Part shown: one piece after another, positions 1-3,535 of the stretch
How positions within the stretch are numbered: position 1 is the first letter of the stretch
Layout of the letters: each line of letters begins with the position of its first letter
Source: Kiritimatiellia bacterium
Lineage (GTDB): Bacteria; Verrucomicrobiota; Kiritimatiellia; UBA8416
Reading direction: 5' to 3'
Assembly: GCA_007126175.1 (NCBI GenBank)
Contig: SLBU01000190.1
Span: 1 to 5,492, forward strand
Length of the DNA: 5,492 nucleotides
Made by a program: the position numbers and the translations under genes
Notes under the pieces: generated by a model
What the model was told of the DNA's origin: nothing
Database searches by the model: none
The model's input: only the letters and a program-made list of their open reading frames with translations

Positions 1-55
1 GCGACGAGAGCGGATTACGAGTAGAGAATTCCCAATCGTTCACCGTTCTCGTCGC
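1..55. repeat. Interrupted inverted repeat, 13-bp arms, at the window edge
   Basis: Arm 1-13 (GCGACGAGAGCGG) is complementary to arm 43-55 (CCGTTCTCGTCGC), except for one G/T position (10 against 46) that could still pair as G-U in RNA. The arms are separated by 29 bases. The left arm starts at base 1, so the repeat may extend outside the window. No T-run follows the right arm, which argues against a Rho-independent terminator. It could be an RNA structure at the end of an upstream transcript, a protein-binding site or part of a dispersed repeat. Confidence 0.5.
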
Positions 56-145
56 CCGCTATCGTCAACCGACATAGAGTGAAACTAGCGAGAACATGGG
101 GGGAGAAAGCCTATGCCTGGCTTATCTCAATGATAAAGAGATGTT

Positions 146-151
146 TATAAA
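146..151 (+). promoter_or_regulatory. Weak candidate -10 box for the patB-like gene
   Basis: TATAAA matches five of six bases of the sigma-70 -10 consensus and lies in the most AT-rich part of the leader. No good -35 sits 16-18 bases upstream; TTATCT at 122-127 is a poor match. If this is the -10 box, transcription would start near 157-159, exactly at the first base of the hairpin 157-182. The call rests on one hexamer and is tentative. Confidence 0.22.
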
Positions 152-156
152 GAAAA

Positions 157-182
157 CCGTCTGTCAACTTTTGACAGAACGG
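157..182 (+). promoter_or_regulatory. Compact hairpin / inverted repeat in the leader of the patB-like gene
   Basis: CCGTCTGTCAA (157-167) pairs with TTGACAG (171-177) plus ACGG (179-182). This gives 11 base pairs with one bulged A at 178 and a three-base CTT loop. The core CTGTCAA-CTT-TTGACAG is a perfect inverted repeat. It lies 11 bases before the Shine-Dalgarno sequence, and no T-run follows, so it is not a typical terminator. It could be an operator for a dimeric regulator or a stabilising or translation-controlling 5' stem-loop. The TTGACA inside it (171-176) resembles a -35 box, but there is no room for a matching -10 before the start codon. Confidence 0.45.
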
Positions 183-193
183 GCAAGATCATG

Positions 194-198
194 AGGAG
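194..198 (+). promoter_or_regulatory. Ribosome binding site of the patB-like gene
   Basis: AGGAG lies five bases before ATG 204 and supports that start. Two out-of-frame ATGs at 191 and 200 share a very short frame that stops at TGA 212-214. They lack their own ribosome binding site and are not preferred. Confidence 0.75.
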
Positions 199-203
199 TA
201 TGG

Positions 204-1367
204 ATGAAGTTTGATTTTGATGCGGTGATTGAGCGGCGGGGGACGGACAGTAGTAAATGGAACCGGAATCCGGATCCGGCCTTTTTGCCGATGCCGGTGG
301 CGGATATGGATTTTGCGTCGGCCCCTGCGGTGATTGCGGCGTTGCACGCGCGTGCGGATCATGGGGTGTTCGGGTATGCGGACCCGCCGCCGTGGGCGGT
401 CGAGGCGGTGCAGGAAAAGCTGTTGCGGGATTACGGTTGGGCGGTAGAGCCGAAGTGGTTGGTGTGGTTACCGGGGCTTGTGGTGGGGTTGAATCTGGCG
501 TGTCGGATGCTGGAGCAGGCTGCTGATGCGGTGGTTACGACTACGCCGATCTATCCGCCCTTCCTGCAGGCCCCGGATTTTACGGGGCATCCGCGAGTGG
601 ATGTTCCGCTGTTGCAGGAGGTCACGCGCTATGCGATGCCTTGGGATGATCTGGACCGGGCTTTGGCGGATCCATCCGCCAAGTTGTTTTTACATTGTAA
701 TCCGCATAATCCTGCGGGTCGGGTGATGCGGCGTGGGGAACTGGAGAAGCTGGCCGAGATGTGCTTAAAGCATGATGTGGTAATTTGTTCGGACGAGATC
801 CATTGTGATCTGGTGTTGGAGCCTGATTTGCAGCACATCCCGATGGCGACGCTATCGCCGGAGGTGGCGGCGCGAACGATTACACTGATGTCGCCGAGCA
901 AGGCGTATAATCTGGCGGGGTTGATGTGGTCGTTTGCGGTGATTCCGGATGATACGTTGCGTCGGCGGTTCCTGCGGACATCCCGCGGCATTGTGACGGA
1001 ACTGAATGTGTTTGGTTATGCGGGGGGCGAGGCGGCGTATCGGTACGGTGGCGATTGGCATTGCGAATTGCTGCAAGTGCTGCGGCGCAACCGGGATCTG
1101 GTGCGAGAAACCGTGGCGGATTTAGCGGGGCTATGGATGCCGGAGATCGAGGCAACGTATCTGGCGTGGATCGACTGCCGGGGGCGCAAGTTCCCCTGCG
1201 AGCCGTCGCTGCATTTTGAAAAGTGCGGGTTGGGGCTCTCGCATGGTTCCGCTTTTGGCGCGCGCGGTTTTGTGCGGCTGAATTATGGCTGCCCGTTGCC
1301 GACGCTGCAGGAGGGCTTGCGGCGGTTTCGGGAAATTGTGGAGCCGCTGCCGTTGGTTTCCGGCTAG
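204..1367 (+). CDS. patB: MalY/PatB family PLP-dependent C-S lyase / aminotransferase
   Basis: The product is a 387-residue cytosolic fold-type I PLP enzyme, close to the usual length of the MalY/PatB family. Known members cleave cystathionine or cysteine conjugates (C-S beta-lyase, giving pyruvate, ammonia and a thiol), and some act as aminotransferases. The visible signature is complete. The N-terminus MKFDFD...RRGTDSSKWN is typical of the family. Asn169 lies in NPHNPAGR, and Asp197 and His200 lie in SDEIHCD. The Schiff-base lysine is Lys233 in SPSKAYN, and the carboxylate-binding Arg358 lies in FVRLNYGCP. The start at ATG 204 has AGGAG five bases upstream. The gene is apparently monocistronic, and its stop overlaps that of the convergent fabI gene. 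The leader hairpin at 157-182 may control it. Family assignment is firm, but the exact substrate (cystathionine, cysteine conjugates or another thioether amino acid) cannot be read from sequence, so the symbol is a family label. Confidence 0.9.
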   Translation: MKFDFDAVIERRGTDSSKWNRNPDPAFLPMPVADMDFASAPAVIAALHARADHGVFGYADPPPWAVEAVQEKLLRDYGWAVEPKWLVWLPGLVVGLNLACRMLEQAADAVVTTTPIYPPFLQAPDFTGHPRVDVPLLQEVTRYAMPWDDLDRALADPSAKLFLHCNPHNPAGRVMRRGELEKLAEMCLKHDVVICSDEIHCDLVLEPDLQHIPMATLSPEVAARTITLMSPSKAYNLAGLMWSFAVIPDDTLRRRFLRTSRGIVTELNVFGYAGGEAAYRYGGDWHCELLQVLRRNRDLVRETVADLAGLWMPEIEATYLAWIDCRGRKFPCEPSLHFEKCGLGLSHGSAFGARGFVRLNYGCPLPTLQEGLRRFREIVEPLPLVSG

Positions 1368-2191
1368 TATTGGATTTCGGAGGTGGGGGGACCGCCGGGG
1401 CGCTCCCAGTCGCAGAGGGTGCCAGCCATGATGGCTGCGCCGCCATCGACTACGAGTGTGTGGCCGGTGATTTTGGCGGCGTAAGGGCTGAGCAGGAAGG
1501 CGACGCCATCTGCGACGGCCTGCTTGTCCTTGGAAATATCCCATTTGAGGGGGGAGGATGCATCCCACATGTGGATCATATTTTCAAAGCCGGGGATTTT
1601 GGTGGCGGCCTTGGTTGCGAGGGGACCGGCTGAGAGAGCATTGACGCGGATGTTATCGCGTCCGTGTCGGCGGGCGAGTGCCCGCACGAGGGCTTCGAGA
1701 GCGGCTTTTTGCACGCCCATCCAGTTGTAGCAGGGGTAGACATGGGTGGTGTCGAATGTCAGGGCCACGACAGAACCGCCTTCTTCCATGCAGGGGGCAC
1801 CATATTTGAGCACGGTGGCCAGGGACACACAACTGATGTGGTGGGCCAGCTTGAGGTCGTCAATGGCATCGGTGTGGAATTCTGCACCGAGCGATGTGCG
1901 GGGATTGGCAAAGGCGATGGAATGTACGATGCCGGCCAGCGGTGCAATGCTACCGAAGAGTTCTTTGACCTGTTCGATGTCGGTGATGTCACAGTAGCGG
2001 AAGTCGAGCTTGGCACGCTCTTCGTCCGTGAGGGCCGATGCGCGGTCGAGGAAACGCCGTTTGATGATGTCGTTTTGTACGGTGTAGATCACCTTTCCGC
2101 CGTGGGATTCAATCGTTTTGCCAATATGGAATGCGATGGAATCCGGATCCAGCAGCCCCATAACCAGATAATATTTACCAGCTTCAATCAT
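1364..2191 (-). CDS. fabI: Enoyl-[acyl-carrier-protein] reductase FabI (NADH type)
   Basis: This 275-residue short-chain dehydrogenase/reductase reduces the trans-2 double bond of enoyl-ACP in the last step of each type II fatty-acid elongation cycle. It shows the FabI/InhA-type nucleotide-binding start GLLDPDSIAFHIG (residues 12-24) and the HSIAFANPRT strand-loop (90-99). The catalytic pair is Tyr155-X6-Lys162 in CYNWMGVQKAALEA, followed by NALSAGPLATKAA (184-196) and the C-terminal TGHTLVVDGGA. By eye, Phe146 aligns with Phe149 of mycobacterial InhA rather than with Tyr146 of E. coli FabI. The start ATG (complement of 2189-2191) has an AAAAGG about 11 bases upstream (complement of 2203-2208), a somewhat distant ribosome binding site. 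The gene stands alone, divergent from the aminotransferase at 2333 and convergent with the patB-like gene. Its codons are strongly C-ending, unlike the G/T-ending plus-strand genes. Confidence 0.93.
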   Translation of the reverse strand: MIEAGKYYLVMGLLDPDSIAFHIGKTIESHGGKVIYTVQNDIIKRRFLDRASALTDEERAKLDFRYCDITDIEQVKELFGSIAPLAGIVHSIAFANPRTSLGAEFHTDAIDDLKLAHHISCVSLATVLKYGAPCMEEGGSVVALTFDTTHVYPCYNWMGVQKAALEALVRALARRHGRDNIRVNALSAGPLATKAATKIPGFENMIHMWDASSPLKWDISKDKQAVADGVAFLLSPYAAKITGHTLVVDGGAAIMAGTLCDWERPGGPPTSEIQY

Positions 2192-2332
2192 AGCACTTCG
2201 CGCCTTTTACAATGAGTTAATTTTCAATTGCTATAGTTTGATACCTGATTCTGTGCCGGGTGTCGAATGTAAAATGCGTGGGTGGTTTGGTTGCAGTTGC
2301 GGATTGTGATTGGGTATGGCAGCTTATTCGGG
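2192..2332. other. Divergent intergenic region between fabI and the aminotransferase gene
   Basis: This 141-base region separates two genes transcribed away from each other, so it must hold the start signals for both unless transcription enters from elsewhere. The first 60 bases are AT-rich (2205-2250) and contain the palindrome CTATAG at 2231-2236, which can serve as part of a -10 on either strand. The rest is G/T-rich and may be leader or, if GTG 2282 is used, coding sequence. No clear operator or riboswitch-like structure was recognised. A wobble-rich possible RNA stem, 2237-2247 with 2257-2267, is probably chance. Confidence 0.6.
2229..2237 (+). promoter_or_regulatory. Candidate extended -10 promoter for the aminotransferase gene
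   Basis: TGCTATAGT fits the extended -10 pattern TGN-TATAAT with one mismatch in the hexamer (TATAGT, 2232-2237). The nearest -35-like hexamer, TTTACA at 2206-2211, is 20 bases away, which is too long for a standard sigma-70 promoter, so activity would depend on the extended -10. Transcription would start near 2244 and give a leader of about 90 bases before ATG 2333. Confidence 0.3.
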
Positions 2333-3535
2333 ATGGAGACATTTTCGCAGAGAACAAGTTGGTCGCGAGGACTGACGGAGCTGGAGTCTGCGCGCGTTGC
2401 GCGGGTACGCAGTGGTGCGCCGGTGTGGGATTTGACCTGTGCGAATCCGACGCGGCAGGGATTCACCTATGGGCGGGAGGCGTTGGCGTCTTTTTTGGGG
2501 GTGGCGGAAGCGTATGCGCCGTGTGCGTTGGGTTTGCCGGAGGCGCGCGCGGCGGTGGCGGCGTATATTTGCGGTCAGGGTGGTCAGGTGGATGCCTCGC
2601 AGGTCTGGATCGGGTCGGGGACGAGCGAGTTGTATTGGCATGCCATGACGATCTTGTGTGATCCCGGGGCTTGCTGGCTGGTGCCACAGCCCGGATATCC
2701 GTTGTTTGATTATGTGGCGGATCTGGCGGGGGTGCGTCTGGCGCGCTACCCGCTGGCTTGGGATGGGGCCTGGTATTTGCAGGCTGACGCCCTGGAGCAG
2801 GCTGTCGGTGCGTCTGGTGCGCGTGCGTTGGTGATAATCTCGCCGCACAATCCGACGGGGCATGTCTGGACAGCGGCGGAGCGGGAAATGGTGGTGGATT
2901 GCTGCCGGCGGCACCAGATGGCACTCGTTGTGGATGAGGTATTTCTGGATTATCCGGTGGATGCATCGGCGTCGGAGCCTAGTGTGGCGGGGTGTGAAGA
3001 GGTGTTGACGATTTGCCTGTCTGGCGCGTCGAAGGTGGCGGCATTTCCACAAGGCAAGGTGGCGTGGGGGGCGGTAGCGGGCCCTGGGGCGGAGGAGTTT
3101 CTGGGGCGTGCGGAGTTGGTCTCGGATACGTACTTGCATGCATCGACCGTGATACAGGCTGGGCTTCCGGCACTGTTGAAGGCGGCCCCGGCGATGCAGG
3201 CGCGCGTTCGGGCGCGTTGCCGGGAGAATCTGGCATGTGCGCGGCGGCGGTTGGCGGGCACGGCGGTATCGGTTTGTGGTGTGCCGGCCGGTTGGTCGAT
3301 GCTCTTGCGTGTACCGGACACGATGGATGATATAGGTTGGGCGCTACGTGCGCTTCAGGCAGAAGGGGTGCTGGTGCATCCGGGGTATTTGTTCGGGATG
3401 GAATCGGTGCACAGCAGTCCGTTTCTCGGTGTTTCGCTGTTGCTGGAGGCGTCTGCCTTTGCAGAAGGTATCGAACGTTTGGCTCGGTTGGTTGAGGAGG
3501 GCGCCGATGCGCAGGTTTTGGAGGGGGGCACATGA
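2333..3535 (+). CDS. Class I/II PLP-dependent aminotransferase, first gene of a coupled pair
   Basis: This is a fold-type I aminotransferase-like enzyme of 400 residues from ATG 2333. Visible landmarks, in that numbering, are the substrate-side loop DLTCANPTRQGF, Asn173 in SPHNPTG and Asp201 in VVDEVFLDY. The PLP Schiff-base lysine is Lys234 in LSGASKVAAFPQGK. The residue three after the Asp is Phe204, where aspartate aminotransferase has the PLP-contacting Tyr225. The C-terminal segment FLGVSLLL has Gly366 where classical enzymes carry the arginine that binds the substrate alpha-carboxylate. I therefore do not name a substrate. I chose ATG 2333 because METFSQRTSW looks like a natural N-terminus. 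GTG 2282 is in frame and would add 17 residues, and no strong Shine-Dalgarno precedes either start. The stop overlaps the next start as ATGA, suggesting translational coupling to the kinase-barrel protein and a shared pathway. Family confidence is high and function is unknown. Confidence 0.85.
   Translation: METFSQRTSWSRGLTELESARVARVRSGAPVWDLTCANPTRQGFTYGREALASFLGVAEAYAPCALGLPEARAAVAAYICGQGGQVDASQVWIGSGTSELYWHAMTILCDPGACWLVPQPGYPLFDYVADLAGVRLARYPLAWDGAWYLQADALEQAVGASGARALVIISPHNPTGHVWTAAEREMVVDCCRRHQMALVVDEVFLDYPVDASASEPSVAGCEEVLTICLSGASKVAAFPQGKVAWGAVAGPGAEEFLGRAELVSDTYLHASTVIQAGLPALLKAAPAMQARVRARCRENLACARRRLAGTAVSVCGVPAGWSMLLRVPDTMDDIGWALRALQAEGVLVHPGYLFGMESVHSSPFLGVSLLLEASAFAEGIERLARLVEEGADAQVLEGGT
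3520..3524 (+). promoter_or_regulatory. Ribosome binding site of the kinase-barrel gene, inside the aminotransferase gene
   Basis: GGAGG lies seven bases before ATG 3532 and inside the last codons of the aminotransferase gene. Together with the ATGA overlap at 3532-3535, it fixes the start of the downstream gene and supports translation of both from one mRNA. Confidence 0.75.

Larger units (their letters stand above)
1..203. other. Left-edge non-assigned region upstream of the patB-like gene
   Basis: No gene can be assigned here. The composition is visibly more AT-rich than the neighbouring genes, especially from about 120 to 170, which fits a leader or promoter region. Several short frames are open to the left edge. 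Plus-strand frames end at TAG 22-24, TGA 80-82 or TAG 75-77, and a minus-strand frame could start at GTG 41-43 and run off the edge. An upstream gene tail or a divergent gene start is therefore possible, but nothing selects one of them. The region holds a long inverted repeat (1-55), a compact hairpin (157-182), a weak -10 candidate and the ribosome binding site of the next gene. Confidence 0.5.

Noticed and set aside
171..176. TTGACA as a -35 promoter box
   Set aside because: It is part of the perfect inverted repeat, and no -10 sequence fits at 16-18 bases downstream before the ribosome binding site and start codon.
191..214. Short upstream frame ATG 191 to TGA 214 overlapping the patB-like start
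   Set aside because: It lacks a ribosome binding site of its own and its ATG lies against the Shine-Dalgarno of the real start, so it is most likely chance.
880..1568. Long minus-strand open frames antisense to the patB-like gene (880-1446 and 1131-1568)
   Set aside because: Their proteins are low-complexity Pro/Arg/Ala/Ser-rich shadows of the GC-rich plus-strand gene and lack recognisable motifs. The real genes here have complete family signatures.
1664..2215. Plus-strand 183-codon frame opposite fabI
   Set aside because: It is antisense to a complete FabI with catalytic Tyr155 and Lys162, and its translation resembles no family I know.
2237..2267. Possible RNA stem in the leader of the second aminotransferase
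   Set aside because: The stem needs three G-U pairs and overlaps the candidate -10 and transcription start, so it would not be fully transcribed from that promoter.
3010..3090. Runs of G (GGGG and longer) here and elsewhere as G-quadruplex elements
   Set aside because: They are spread through coding sequence and follow from the strong G-excess of the plus strand; no run of four regularly spaced tracts stands out in a non-coding region.
2324..3139. Minus-strand 271-codon frame opposite the second aminotransferase
   Set aside because: Its product is an Arg/His/Pro-rich string typical of antisense reading of a G-rich gene, and the plus strand carries the PLP motifs.
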